Source of the DNA: Casp-actino8 sp964563545
GTDB taxonomy: Bacteria > Actinomycetota > Acidimicrobiia > Acidimicrobiales > Ilumatobacteraceae
Direction: 5' to 3'
DNA length: 64,000 nt
Assembly: GCA_964563545.1 (NCBI GenBank)
Contig: CAZLXB010000001.1
Span: 62,001-126,000, forward strand
Shown here one piece after another: positions 16,687-25,681 of the stretch. Numbering within the stretch: position 1 is the first letter of the stretch; each line of letters starts with the position of its first letter. The notes under the pieces were generated by a model. That model was given only the letters and a program-made list of their open reading frames with translations. It had not been told where the DNA came from and did not search any database. The position numbers and the translations under genes are program-made.

Positions 16687-17526
16687 TCAGCCGTGGATGT
16701 GCTTGAGCCCCCGGGCGATGGCCGCGGCCTGCACCGTGATGTGGTGCTCCTCAGTAAACGCCACGCTGTCGACCACGGCCCCGGCGCGAGCGGCCAGTTC
16801 GCCGAACCGGGCGGCGTTACGAACCATGGCCGCCATGTCCCGCTGGGCAGCGTTGGCGAATCGCTGCGGATACACCTTGCTCAGGTCACCTTCTTCGTGC
16901 TCCCCTGCGCCCACGAAGACACGTTGGCCCTCGGGCCGAGGTTCGATGTCGGCATCGAGGATCGAGGCATGGTTCCACCAGAGCGACGGACTGATCGAGA
17001 GTAGATGCGAAAAGACGTCCGGGCGCTCGAGCCAGGCCCACGTGGCGAACAGACCCGACAGCGACCAACCACCAATCGTGATGGCCCCCATGCGGGTCCC
17101 GGCCGCCGTGAGCTGCTCACCCACTTGCGGAATCACCCTCGACTCGAGAAGTGCGAGAAGTCCGGCGGCACCACCAGTCCCCATCGACGCCATGGCGTTG
17201 TCGTCGGCGAATGGACCGGGGAGCACCCATTCTTGTGGGGTGAAATCACGGAAGCGGCTCGAGACGTAACGCACAGGATCCACTTCATCGCGCATCACTC
17301 CGACCACGGCGAGCGATGGAAACTCCCCCAGCGTCACAAGATTCACGGTGCGGGCGAACTCGACCGCAGTGAGAAACAGGAAATCACCATCCAAAAGAAC
17401 GACCACGGGTGTGCGTTGATCCATGCGTCCGGTGGGTAAGGCGAGAGAGACGCGCAGGCCCGGCTCGGTGGTTCCCGAAGGAACAGTCCACGTCGTGCTG
17501 GCGGGCAAGACGAACGGTGTGGTCAT
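16687..17526 (-). CDS. Alpha/beta hydrolase, putative esterase (Fes/IroE type)
   Basis: A 279-residue serine hydrolase of the putative-esterase family that includes enterochelin esterases and mycolyltransferase-like folds. The nucleophile elbow is G-G-W-S-L-S-G (about residue 154 for Ser); the catalytic His is probably in EEHHITVQ near 261, and an acidic partner lies in between. No signal peptide, so cytoplasmic. TAACTT at 17533-17538, 6 nt upstream of ATG, suggests a leaderless transcript. There are no siderophore genes nearby, so the substrate is open. Confidence 0.85.
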   Translation of the reverse strand: MTTPFVLPASTTWTVPSGTTEPGLRVSLALPTGRMDQRTPVVVLLDGDFLFLTAVEFARTVNLVTLGEFPSLAVVGVMRDEVDPVRYVSSRFRDFTPQEWVLPGPFADDNAMASMGTGGAAGLLALLESRVIPQVGEQLTAAGTRMGAITIGGWSLSGLFATWAWLERPDVFSHLLSISPSLWWNHASILDADIEPRPEGQRVFVGAGEHEEGDLSKVYPQRFANAAQRDMAAMVRNAARFGELAARAGAVVDSVAFTEEHHITVQAAAIARGLKHIHG

Positions 17527-17572
17527 ATGGAGAAGTTAGTCACCACGAAGTCGGATTCGAAAGGAGTCGAGA

Positions 17573-17902
17573 ATGAGATACCTGCTCGCCGTGATCGACA
17601 CCGGTACCAACACGGCTCGTCCGAATGAGATGGCCGAGATCGATGCCTTCAACAACGGATTGAGGGACTGCGGTTATTGGGTGATGGCCGCTGGACTCGT
17701 GGAGCCGACTCGTGCCGCCGTGATCGACAATCGAGACGGAGCCGGCCAGAAGTCCGACGGCCCGTTGCATCGGACCACCGAATACATGAGCGGTTTCTGG
17801 ATCGTCGACGTCCCCGATCATTCGACTGCACTGCAGGTGGCTGCCGACGGATCGCGTGCTTGCAATCGCAAGGTCGAGGTTCGGCCCTTCATCGAACGCT
17901 GA
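17573..17902 (+). CDS. YCII-related domain protein
   Basis: A 109-residue small alpha/beta protein starting MRYLLAVID and ending with KVEVRPFIE, the typical YciI/DGPF start and end. A central GLVEPTRAA turn is also typical. Family members are ferredoxin-like dimers of mostly unknown function, some linked to ECF sigma factors; none is adjacent here. AAGGAG precedes the ATG. The last gene before the tRNA. Confidence 0.82.
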   Translation: MRYLLAVIDTGTNTARPNEMAEIDAFNNGLRDCGYWVMAAGLVEPTRAAVIDNRDGAGQKSDGPLHRTTEYMSGFWIVDVPDHSTALQVAADGSRACNRKVEVRPFIER

Positions 17903-17966
17903 TGCTCGCTGGCGGGGAGGGGAACCGTCGCTCCGCTCCTCCCAAATCGCGAGCCCGCCACACGCG

Positions 17967-17994
17967 AATCGACCGGCCTCTCGGCCGGTCGATT
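17967..17994. terminator. Perfect 12-bp hairpin just downstream of the tRNA
   Basis: AATCGACCGGCC (17967-17978) pairs exactly with 17983-17994 around a 4-nt loop. It begins 5 nt after the tRNA 3' end on the minus strand, so it probably stops tRNA transcription. There is no T run, so the terminator reading is moderate; it could also serve the convergent YCII gene. Confidence 0.6.
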
Positions 17995-17998
17995 GAGA

Positions 17999-18075
<77 letters not shown>

Positions 18076-18121
18076 TCGTGTACCTCATGCTACGGCCACA
18101 CATCGCCGAGCCCAACCCGAC

Positions 18122-18874
18122 TCAATCCAGTTGGGCGAGATCCCTCGGGATCAACCAATCCACCACCCGCAGGAGTTCTTCGGCGAGTCGACGGGAAGCC
18201 ATCAGGAGGTTGGCGTCGAACTGCTCAGCCGTCGATGTCGGATGGTCGACCAGATCGGTGATCGCCTTCACGGCCGTGAACGGCACCGACATCTGCGAGC
18301 ACACGTACCCGACCGAAGCCGCTTCCATGTCCTTCACCGCCGCTCCCGATGCCACGATCATGCGTCGATCGGGTTCGGATTCGTCGAGCGAGTTGCCGGT
18401 CGTCACCACACCGATCTTGAGGCCGAGTTGGGCGGCCATGTTCCGCAGACTCACCACCGGATGACGACCGATTCCGTACTCGGCGAATCCTGGCAAGTCG
18501 ATGCGCCGATCGTGATGCACCACATGGCGATCGCTCACGTACACATCACCGATCTCACCTCCGGCGCGGCTCCAACCGCCCGCGGTACCGGCCGAGATCA
18601 CCATGTCGGGTTCGAATCGTTCGATCACCGCATAGGTGTTGAGAACGGCGGCGTCGGTGCCGATCGAGTCGACGCCGTACCGGCGATCGCGGCCGTTCAA
18701 GGCGATCAGGATCTCCGCACCGTGACGCCGAGCGGAGAACCACTTCACGGTGAGCGGCGGTGCACCGTGCACGGCCACCGCCGACAGCGAGACGAGGAGC
18801 GAGGAGGCTTCAGCCCCCATCGCCATCACGATCGCAATGCGCCGCACGAAGTCATCGTAGGTTCCCCCGACCAT
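18122..18874 (-). CDS. MTA/SAH nucleosidase-family (PNP_UDP_1) enzyme
   Basis: N-glycosidase of the 5'-methylthioadenosine/S-adenosylhomocysteine nucleosidase family, cleaving adenine or a related base in the activated-methyl cycle; futalosine hydrolase is an alternative. In 250 residues it shows IAIVMAMGAEA near the start, VISAGTAGG near 91, the ribose-binding KDMEAASVGYVC near 181-192, and the catalytic Asp in KAITDLVD near 206. It is convergent with nothing on its 3' side except the tRNA, which is on the same strand. Start ATG 18874 has only a weak upstream site. Confidence 0.85.
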   Translation of the reverse strand: MVGGTYDDFVRRIAIVMAMGAEASSLLVSLSAVAVHGAPPLTVKWFSARRHGAEILIALNGRDRRYGVDSIGTDAAVLNTYAVIERFEPDMVISAGTAGGWSRAGGEIGDVYVSDRHVVHHDRRIDLPGFAEYGIGRHPVVSLRNMAAQLGLKIGVVTTGNSLDESEPDRRMIVASGAAVKDMEAASVGYVCSQMSVPFTAVKAITDLVDHPTSTAEQFDANLLMASRRLAEELLRVVDWLIPRDLAQLD

Positions 18875-18903
18875 CCCGACCGGGACGACTAAGTTGATGA
18901 CGA

Positions 18904-19317
18904 ATGGGCATCTTCAAGCGATCACCGCGGGCCACGCGAGCCGAGGTCGACGAGATCCGGTCTCAAGTCGGTGCCCTCGTCGCCCGGATCGAGCAGATCG
19001 TCGCGTCCGATTCTTCCCGCGGCGAGCAGCTCGAAACCGTCGTTACCCAATTGCGTCAACTCGACGGACGTATCGGTCAGATCGGCAACGAAGTGACGCA
19101 CCAACTCACCGAACTCTCGACCGACATCGACAAACTCGGGCACAGGACGCAGGATCTCACTGATCACATCGGACAACTCACCGAACTGCCTCAGGTGGTC
19201 GAGGGAGTTCGCAGCGATCAGGCTCGTCTCGCCAACGAGCAGGCTCGCTACGAAATCGCCTTCCGGCAGGATCTCGCCGAGGTCGCCGAAATGATCATGA
19301 AGAAGCGACCTACCTGA
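18904..19317 (+). CDS. Coiled-coil protein of unknown function
   Basis: A 137-residue hydrophilic protein with heptad-like Leu/Ile/Val spacing from about 15 to 125 (runs such as LRQLDGRIGQIGNEV and LSTDIDKLGHR). It ends in a basic KKRPT. No signal peptide or membrane segment. TAAGTT lies 8 nt before the ATG. It is divergent from the nucleosidase and its stop almost touches the convergent UPF0182 stop. Function unknown; a structural or scaffold role is possible. Confidence 0.75.
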   Translation: MGIFKRSPRATRAEVDEIRSQVGALVARIEQIVASDSSRGEQLETVVTQLRQLDGRIGQIGNEVTHQLTELSTDIDKLGHRTQDLTDHIGQLTELPQVVEGVRSDQARLANEQARYEIAFRQDLAEVAEMIMKKRPT

Positions 19318-19318
19318 A

Positions 19319-22240
19319 TCACGCGTTCAGCGCGGCCAGAGCCTGACTGATCAGGTCCTGAGCTTGGGCAACCTTCTCCTGGTAGAGACCAAGATCGCCA
19401 TCGCGCAGAGCCTGATCAGCTTCGTCGAACACCGCCTCGGCCCGCTCGAGAAGTACGGCCGGATCGGTGGACGTGGGAGTTTCGTCATCGGACGGTGTGG
19501 TCGGCTCGGTACCGGTGTCGGTCTCGGTGGATGAACCATCGGTCGACACTTCCTTCAGGTCCACGTCGGCGGTCGGGAAGAGTCGGTTCACGGCATCCGT
19601 GAGGGTGTCGCCGATCACCGAGCGACCGTCGTACCAAGCCAGAACACGACGTACGAACACCTGCTTCGATCCCGCATCGTCCGGGCGCACATAGAGCGGG
19701 CGCACCCACATGACACCGTCCCCGACCGGTATCACCTGCAACTGGCCGAACACCACGCGCGAACCGCGTTGATCGAGAAGGGTGATCACCGGCGAGATCT
19801 CGGTATCGCTGCCGAGTTCGGCGGCGACGGTCGCCGGACCTTCAGGGAGCGCGCCCTCGATGCTGTACACCGTGATCTGACCGTAAGTATCGGGATCGCT
19901 GGACACCGCCATGAGCGCCCGCAACTCCTTACGGGTGTCATCGGGTGAGAACGGCACGAACGGACGGATCAACGAAAACTCGGAAGTGTCCGAGCCCGGA
20001 GCGTGGAAGAGCGTGTAGTACGGCTCGAAGCGGCTCACGCGCGCATCGGCGACGTCGCCGGTATTGGCTTCGGCCGCCACATCGGTCACCGCGACTCCGG
20101 TGGCGCCGACCGTCACGAGTTCGGGCTCGCGGACGGCGGCCTGCGCAACGCTCCACGCCGCGTCACGGTTGAAGAACTGATCGGCGTCGGAGAATTGGTA
20201 GCGGCCGTAGAGATTGGTCTGCACCCGGAACAAGTCTTCGGGGTAACGGAAGTGCGAACGGAGTTCATCACTGACCTGATCGGCCGGAGTGAAGAGTCCG
20301 GGGTAGGCCTTCGACCAAGCCCGCACGATCGGGTCGGTGGGGTCGATCACGTACAGCGTGATATCGCCCGTGTACGCGTCGACCACGGCCTTCACGCTGT
20401 TGCGCACGTAGTTGAAGTTGTGGTCGAGTCCGGAACCGGGAGTGAGGTTGTCGGTGTTGGCCTTCTGCGCGTACGGGTAACGAGAGGTCGTGGTGAACGC
20501 ATCGATCACCCATTGCACCGAACCGTCCACGGCCACGGGGTACGGATCGGCATCCAAATGGAGGAAAGGAGCGACCTTGGTGACCCGATCGCGCACGTCG
20601 CGAATGTGCAGAATCCGCGACGAATCCTCGAGCAGATTCGAACCGAACAGGTTGAACTCGCCGAAGTGGACAGCCATGGCCAGACGACGGAAAGTGGAGT
20701 TCATCCGAATGCCACCTTCGCCTTCGTAGGCGGCAGCTTCGGTGTCGGGACACGCTTGCTCGACCTGGTTCGTGTTCACGATCGCGTATCCGGGCTGCTC
20801 GGTGCCGAAGTAGAGCTGAGGACGATCGACAGGGAGAGGCTCGTAGATCGGACGGCCATCACTCGTGACGCGGCTCGCCGAGGCCGAGATCAAACCGCAA
20901 CCGTGCGTGTAAATGAGATGGCGCGAAACCCACGTACGGTTGGGAATGCCGTCCGAGTTGAGTTCACGGGCCGCCACGAGTGTCTGCTGGCGACGGCCAT
21001 CGATCTCGTAACGATCCACATCGAGATCGTTCACGGCGTAGAAAGCGAACTGCCCCTCGTCGAGAGCGAAGCGATCCCGCATCTCGGTGACGTCGAGCAA
21101 CCTCGTGTCGGCCAGAGCTGCGGTTCCGGCTTTCACCTCGGTGGGTGTCACATCACCGAGGGTGACGGGAACGGTCACGACCGAGTCGAGCCCCATCGCC
21201 GCCTGAGTGGCTTCGATATTGCGTCCGATGTACGGGCGTTCACGCGTTGTCACGTTCGGTTGCACCACGAAACGCTGGATGATCGCCGGATACACGGCAC
21301 TGGCCACCACGGCGATGATCGCCCACAGAGCCATCGAGAGAAGCGGGAAGCGCCAACCTCCCCAACGAATGCCGGCCAAGAACAACACGGCAACGAGAAG
21401 GCTCACGAGGATCAAGAGGTTGATCGCCGGAAGTTGAGCTTTCACGTCGGTGTAGGTGGCGCCCTGAACCACACCGCGTGTCGACACCGTGAGTTCGAAT
21501 CTCTGTAGCCAGTAGTCGACGGCCTTGACGACGGCGAGCAGCGCGAAAAGGACGCTCAGGTGAACACGCGCACCCTTGGTCACTCTCTCCTTGGGGGTCT
21601 GGACGCGGATCGCACCGTTCAGGAAATGAACGACGGCCGACATGAGAGTCACGAGCACGATCGCCGCGAATGCCCAGTCGACGACGTACGTGAGGAACGG
21701 AAGTCGGAACACGTAGAAACCCACGTCGACCTTGAAGAGCGGATCCTCCACCCCGAACGACTGCGCATTCCGGAAGAGCAACCACTCCTGCCACTGGCTG
21801 ACAGCCGGTAGGCCGATCATGATCCCGACCACGATCGACACCACGAAACGCAGCAACCGCGAACGACCGGCGACGATGGCCCGATAGCGCTCGACGATCT
21901 CGCGTTCAGGACCGAGCGGGAGGTCGGGCGGTGCGAGGCGTTGGGCGAGAGTCAGACTGAAGAAACAAACAACGGCGAACCCGACGCTGAAAACGGCACC
22001 GAGCATGACCTTGGCCCACAACGAGTCCCAGAAGACATTCGAGCGATCGACCGAGTCGAACCACAAGAGGTCGACGTAGAAGTTCGAGAGTGATCGCGCC
22101 GACAGCACGAGCAGAACGAGGACGACGGCGAGAACGATGACCACCAGTCGGCCACGGGAGGCCCAGGCCGGACGTCCGGGTCGAGGTAGGCGAGGTCCGC
22201 GACGGCGCGGACCTCCGGGAAGGTCCGAGGGGATGCGCAC
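19319..22240 (-). CDS. UPF0182-family large membrane protein
   Basis: A 973-residue protein of a family widespread in actinobacteria and cyanobacteria, still without an assigned function. The N-terminal third has about seven hydrophobic segments, starting with LVVIVLAVVLVLLVLSA near 32 and a conserved FYVDLLWFDSV. The rest is a large extracytoplasmic domain with family motifs such as ERPYIGRNIEATQAAMGLD and the TPGSGLDHNFNYVRNSVK segment. A Thr/Asp/Glu-rich linker precedes a C-terminal helix pair. GTG 22240 has TAATCT at 22247-22252, 6 nt upstream. The PDZ/Lon-like gene nearby mirrors the mycobacterial Rv3194c-Rv3193c pair. Confidence 0.93.
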   Translation of the reverse strand: MRIPSDLPGGPRRRGPRLPRPGRPAWASRGRLVVIVLAVVLVLLVLSARSLSNFYVDLLWFDSVDRSNVFWDSLWAKVMLGAVFSVGFAVVCFFSLTLAQRLAPPDLPLGPEREIVERYRAIVAGRSRLLRFVVSIVVGIMIGLPAVSQWQEWLLFRNAQSFGVEDPLFKVDVGFYVFRLPFLTYVVDWAFAAIVLVTLMSAVVHFLNGAIRVQTPKERVTKGARVHLSVLFALLAVVKAVDYWLQRFELTVSTRGVVQGATYTDVKAQLPAINLLILVSLLVAVLFLAGIRWGGWRFPLLSMALWAIIAVVASAVYPAIIQRFVVQPNVTTRERPYIGRNIEATQAAMGLDSVVTVPVTLGDVTPTEVKAGTAALADTRLLDVTEMRDRFALDEGQFAFYAVNDLDVDRYEIDGRRQQTLVAARELNSDGIPNRTWVSRHLIYTHGCGLISASASRVTSDGRPIYEPLPVDRPQLYFGTEQPGYAIVNTNQVEQACPDTEAAAYEGEGGIRMNSTFRRLAMAVHFGEFNLFGSNLLEDSSRILHIRDVRDRVTKVAPFLHLDADPYPVAVDGSVQWVIDAFTTTSRYPYAQKANTDNLTPGSGLDHNFNYVRNSVKAVVDAYTGDITLYVIDPTDPIVRAWSKAYPGLFTPADQVSDELRSHFRYPEDLFRVQTNLYGRYQFSDADQFFNRDAAWSVAQAAVREPELVTVGATGVAVTDVAAEANTGDVADARVSRFEPYYTLFHAPGSDTSEFSLIRPFVPFSPDDTRKELRALMAVSSDPDTYGQITVYSIEGALPEGPATVAAELGSDTEISPVITLLDQRGSRVVFGQLQVIPVGDGVMWVRPLYVRPDDAGSKQVFVRRVLAWYDGRSVIGDTLTDAVNRLFPTADVDLKEVSTDGSSTETDTGTEPTTPSDDETPTSTDPAVLLERAEAVFDEADQALRDGDLGLYQEKVAQAQDLISQALAALNA

Positions 22241-22249
22241 GCTGCGAGA

Positions 22250-24154
22250 TTAGTTGTGATTCGGCACGATGGCACAGCGGCACCCGGCATGCGCCGGGGC
22301 GTGAGTGTGACCGGTGGGAAATGCTTCACAGCCGGCGATCGGACCGGCGAGTGAATTGTCCTCGGCGTCGGCACAGGCCGGACCGGCCGGGTCGAATTTC
22401 CAGCACACGTTCATGTCGGGAGTGAGCACCGCCAGGGCTCCACGGCCGTATGCGGTGTAGGCGATGTCGTTGATCGTCTCGTCGACGATCTGGTTCTTCC
22501 ATTCGCGGTACACCACACGCACGAGTGACGAGAGTTCCGCGTTGCTTCCATCCGCCTGCGAGATACAGCGGCTGAGTCGCTCGCGCAGCGGCTCGACGAT
22601 GGATGTCACGATGAATTCGTCGATCGCCTTCATCTGCTTGGCCACGGCGGTGCTGAGATCACGATCGGAGGGCATGCTTCCCGATGCGTGCAACGACCGT
22701 GCACCGGCCACCGCAGCCGACTTGATCGAGGGAGCCAGCGCAGCGCAGAAGCGCTTCGCGTGCTCACTCTTCGGTCCGACGATGGCATCGAGCGTCTTCA
22801 CGACCGCCTTGCCGCGCAATGTGTCGAGAATCTGATTCTGTTCATCGGCCAGCACACGCTTCGTCTTGCGACCCATGGTCAAGGTGAGCGGAACAAGGAT
22901 CTCGTCGCGCGTCTCGAACACGGTGGCCGACTCGACCACCTCGGCCGCGTCGATCACCGACACAACCGAAGCAACCGGCTCATCGTCGGCTTGCTCGGCG
23001 GCGTCACCGGCCTTGGTCGCCTCTTCGGCGACGACCGTTGCACTTGCTCGACGCAGTTTGGCGAAGATGTCGTCGGCACCTGCCGCACCCGAACGCTCCG
23101 TCCTTGCGGACTTGCCGGTCGACTTCGGCTCGGGGCTCGTCTCGGATTTGCCGAACAGAGGCACCACATTCGACGGCGTGGTCTTGAGTTCGACCACCGG
23201 TGCGGGCAGAGTCACTTCTTCCTCGACGGCTGTTTCTTCCTCGACGGTTTCGACGGCTTCGGCGACAACATCGCCCGCGACTTCCGCGTCGTCATCGGAT
23301 TCATCGACTTCGGGGATGATCGTCTCGACCGGGATCGACCGTTCGAACGACGGGTGCATCGCGCGCGGCTCCTCCTCATCGTGGTCCTGGTCGTAGAACG
23401 GAGTACGAGCAACCGGCGCCATCGTTGGTTCGGACGACTCGTCGAGTTCCTCGACCGGCACCATGATCGGGATCGGTCCGGTGGTCATGGCGAGATTCAC
23501 GTAGGCAGCCGGTTCTTCCCCGACGTCGCTGAGATCACGCAGAACGTCGTCGGTTGCGATGCGTGCGCGCTCGAATGCCTGAACGAGCCGGTCGCGCCCA
23601 TGGAAGAGATCTTCGATCTGTTCACGCGCGAGTTCACGGCGTCTCGAAACGTCGGCGAGCACCCGCTCGCGGTAGGCCCGAGCCTCGTTCACCATGTCGC
23701 GGCCCTGTTGCTTGGCCATCAGGATTTCGGCTTCGGCATCGGCGGTCGCGTCCTGGCGAATGCGCTCACCCTCGAGTTCGGCCTCCTCACGAATCCGAGT
23801 CGCCTCGTCGGTCGCGTCACGCACGAGACGCTGGGCGGTCTCTTCGGCGCGCGAACGGAACTTCGCCGCCGCCTCCCGGGCGGCCTGGATGATCCGGGCC
23901 GTCTCTTCTCCCAGCACCTCGGCCAATTTGTCCTCGTCGAGTTCACCCGGGATGATCCCGACGTCGGTCGGGCGGGTCAGGAGTTCGCGTTCGAGAAAAC
24001 GCTCCCTCTCCTGAAGACGGGACAACTCGGCGGCGACCATCCGCAGGAAGTCACGGACCTCATTGGGGTCGAAGCCGCGGCGGGTCGTCGGGAAAGCCGC
24101 CCCGGCCACTGCGGCGGGGGACGACGGATCGGGACGCGAAAAGGAGATGGCCAT
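22250..24154 (-). CDS. DivIVA-domain protein with MuF-like Cys/His C-terminal module
   Basis: A 634-residue protein in three parts. Residues about 20-75 are a DivIVA/Wag31 lipid-binding N-terminus (FPTTRRGFDPNEVRDFL), followed by a long charged coiled coil to about 190. An acidic, low-complexity stretch fills about 210-370. The last 160 residues are a helical domain ending in a cluster C584, C594, C609, H616, H618, H622, C625, C627, with the phrase P-A-H-A-G-C-R-C. That layout matches the C-terminal zinc-type motif of phage Mu F/SPP1 gp7 minor head proteins. A polar or septal membrane scaffold is likely; the tail's role is unknown. TACCCT at 24162-24167 supports start 24154. It sits between UPF0182 and the PDZ/Lon gene. 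Confidence 0.85.
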   Translation of the reverse strand: MAISFSRPDPSSPAAVAGAAFPTTRRGFDPNEVRDFLRMVAAELSRLQERERFLERELLTRPTDVGIIPGELDEDKLAEVLGEETARIIQAAREAAAKFRSRAEETAQRLVRDATDEATRIREEAELEGERIRQDATADAEAEILMAKQQGRDMVNEARAYRERVLADVSRRRELAREQIEDLFHGRDRLVQAFERARIATDDVLRDLSDVGEEPAAYVNLAMTTGPIPIMVPVEELDESSEPTMAPVARTPFYDQDHDEEEPRAMHPSFERSIPVETIIPEVDESDDDAEVAGDVVAEAVETVEEETAVEEEVTLPAPVVELKTTPSNVVPLFGKSETSPEPKSTGKSARTERSGAAGADDIFAKLRRASATVVAEEATKAGDAAEQADDEPVASVVSVIDAAEVVESATVFETRDEILVPLTLTMGRKTKRVLADEQNQILDTLRGKAVVKTLDAIVGPKSEHAKRFCAALAPSIKSAAVAGARSLHASGSMPSDRDLSTAVAKQMKAIDEFIVTSIVEPLRERLSRCISQADGSNAELSSLVRVVYREWKNQIVDETINDIAYTAYGRGALAVLTPDMNVCWKFDPAGPACADAEDNSLAGPIAGCEAFPTGHTHAPAHAGCRCAIVPNHN

Positions 24155-24216
24155 CGGAGTGAGGGTATGAAACCGCAGGTGAAAAGGGGTGGCAATCGCG
24201 ACCACCCTCGTCGGGT

Positions 24217-25386
24217 TCACCCCCTTTGAACTGGGCTTCCTCCCCGTTTGGCCAGTGCGGCGAGGGCATCCCCGAGCGACTCGACGGTGACGATCTCGAC
24301 ATCGTCACCCACGGCCAGACGGGCGGCCTCGATCTCGGCCTCGGATTGGCTCGCCGGCACCAGGAACAACCCGGCACCCGAGCGCCGGACGGCCACGGCC
24401 TTTTGGACGAGGGCCCCTATGGGACCCACCGATCCGTCCTCGGCCATGGTGCCCGTGGCCGCAACACCCCCGGGTGGGCTCAATTCACCCGGCGACAGTT
24501 CGTCGATCAGAGCGAGAGTGAACGCCAACCCCGCCGACGGCCCGCCGATGCGGTCGGTGTCGAAGTCGACGTCGACCGGCAACACGACCGTGCGCGTATC
24601 GCGCGCGTTGAAGCCGACAATCGTGCGCGTCGGATCATTCGGGCTCGCCATCAACTCGACTTCGACCGTGCGAACCTCGTCGTCCGGAACATCGATACCG
24701 CGCACCTTCAAGATGACTCGGTCACCGGGTCGGGACGAGGCCAGCGCTTCCGACAGATCGCTGACGACGCGAACTCCATAGACGGCGCCATCGGAAGTTC
24801 CGGGTATCTCGACCGACACGATCGTGTCACCGACTTCGAGAACGCGGCAGGCGCGATCGGCCGGCGCGTCATCCGGGCAGAGTTCGGAGTCGAACGAGCC
24901 GACCTGTGCAACTCCTTCGTCGAGTCGGGCATCGAGTCCGAGATAATCGAAGGCCACGTAGGCCGCGATCTCCTTGGCCGTCGCCATGGCTCCGAGTTGA
25001 ATCTCGCGATCGAGGTCGGGCTCACAACTCCCGAATCGCTCCTCGCACGTCTGCACTTTCACGTAAGGATCGATCCAACCCATGAACGCCTCGAGTGGTG
25101 TGAGTCGTCCACCGAGAGCGGTCACGAACCTCACGCTCTGGTCGGGTGCGTGGAGTTCGATCCCGGCCGCCGAGGCCGCCACCGGGTCGATGATCAGCTT
25201 CGACTCCACCCGAGGCGCCGAACCCGGGGCCGTCGAGTAGCGCTGCAGGGGCCAGAACATCGCCCCGATCACGGCGACGATGGCCACGAAAGCGATGGTT
25301 GCCAAGGGGACACCCCAGATCGGGGGCTTCCCCACACCGGTTCCTTGAGCAACTACCGTTTCGTGTTGCGTGTCGATCTCTGACAT
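24217..25386 (-). CDS. Membrane-anchored PDZ/Lon-like (S16) serine protease, YlbL type
   Basis: A 389-residue secreted-side protease. One N-terminal membrane anchor (about 22-46) is followed by a PDZ-like domain (about 190-260) and a Lon-type S16 domain. The catalytic dyad is Ser in GGPSAGLAF (about 308-316) and Lys in GALVQKAVAV (about 351). ATG 25386 is chosen; the frame upstream lacks coding character. In mycobacteria the orthologue (Rv3194c) is next to UPF0182, as here apart from the intervening DivIVA gene, suggesting a shared envelope role. The start overlaps the divergent small membrane protein by 17 bp. Confidence 0.9.
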   Translation of the reverse strand: MSEIDTQHETVVAQGTGVGKPPIWGVPLATIAFVAIVAVIGAMFWPLQRYSTAPGSAPRVESKLIIDPVAASAAGIELHAPDQSVRFVTALGGRLTPLEAFMGWIDPYVKVQTCEERFGSCEPDLDREIQLGAMATAKEIAAYVAFDYLGLDARLDEGVAQVGSFDSELCPDDAPADRACRVLEVGDTIVSVEIPGTSDGAVYGVRVVSDLSEALASSRPGDRVILKVRGIDVPDDEVRTVEVELMASPNDPTRTIVGFNARDTRTVVLPVDVDFDTDRIGGPSAGLAFTLALIDELSPGELSPPGGVAATGTMAEDGSVGPIGALVQKAVAVRRSGAGLFLVPASQSEAEIEAARLAVGDDVEIVTVESLGDALAALAKRGGSPVQRG

Positions 25387-25657
25387 CACCGTTCGCGTCG
25401 CCGTCATCGCCGGGTGCGCCCTCGTGGCCCTCCTCGTGATCGGCTGGAGACAGCCTGCCAGAGGTGTCGCCTCGACTCCACGCAGTCGGTCCGCGGAGGC
25501 CATCGAACCCCCGACATCGGCCCGCCGACGGATCCGACGCCAGGCTCTTGATTTGTCCGCCCTCGGTGGAGTTGCATTGTTGGCGGGGGTCGTTGTTGCC
25601 ACATTGGTGTCCGTTGCCATGTCCTGGTTGGTCACCAACATCATCGATCGCCTCTGA
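25370..25657 (+). CDS. Small two-segment membrane protein
   Basis: A 95-residue frame from a GTG at 25370 with two clear hydrophobic stretches: VAVIAGCALVALLVIGW (about 10-26) and LGGVALLAGVVVATLVSVAM (about 64-84), joined by an Arg-rich loop. It ends 24 bp before the HEAT-repeat gene and could be co-transcribed with it. The GTG lies within the first codons of the divergent protease, which weakens the start call. No family recognised. Confidence 0.5.
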   Translation: MSISDITVRVAVIAGCALVALLVIGWRQPARGVASTPRSRSAEAIEPPTSARRRIRRQALDLSALGGVALLAGVVVATLVSVAMSWLVTNIIDRL

Positions 25658-25681
25658 CCTACCCCTACAGGTGAGAAATTC

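Noticed and set aside
20003..24229. Plus-strand frames of about 500 codons opposite UPF0182 and DivIVA genes
   Set aside because: Both lie exactly antisense to well-supported genes, have no plausible start signals, and show Arg/His-rich shadow composition.
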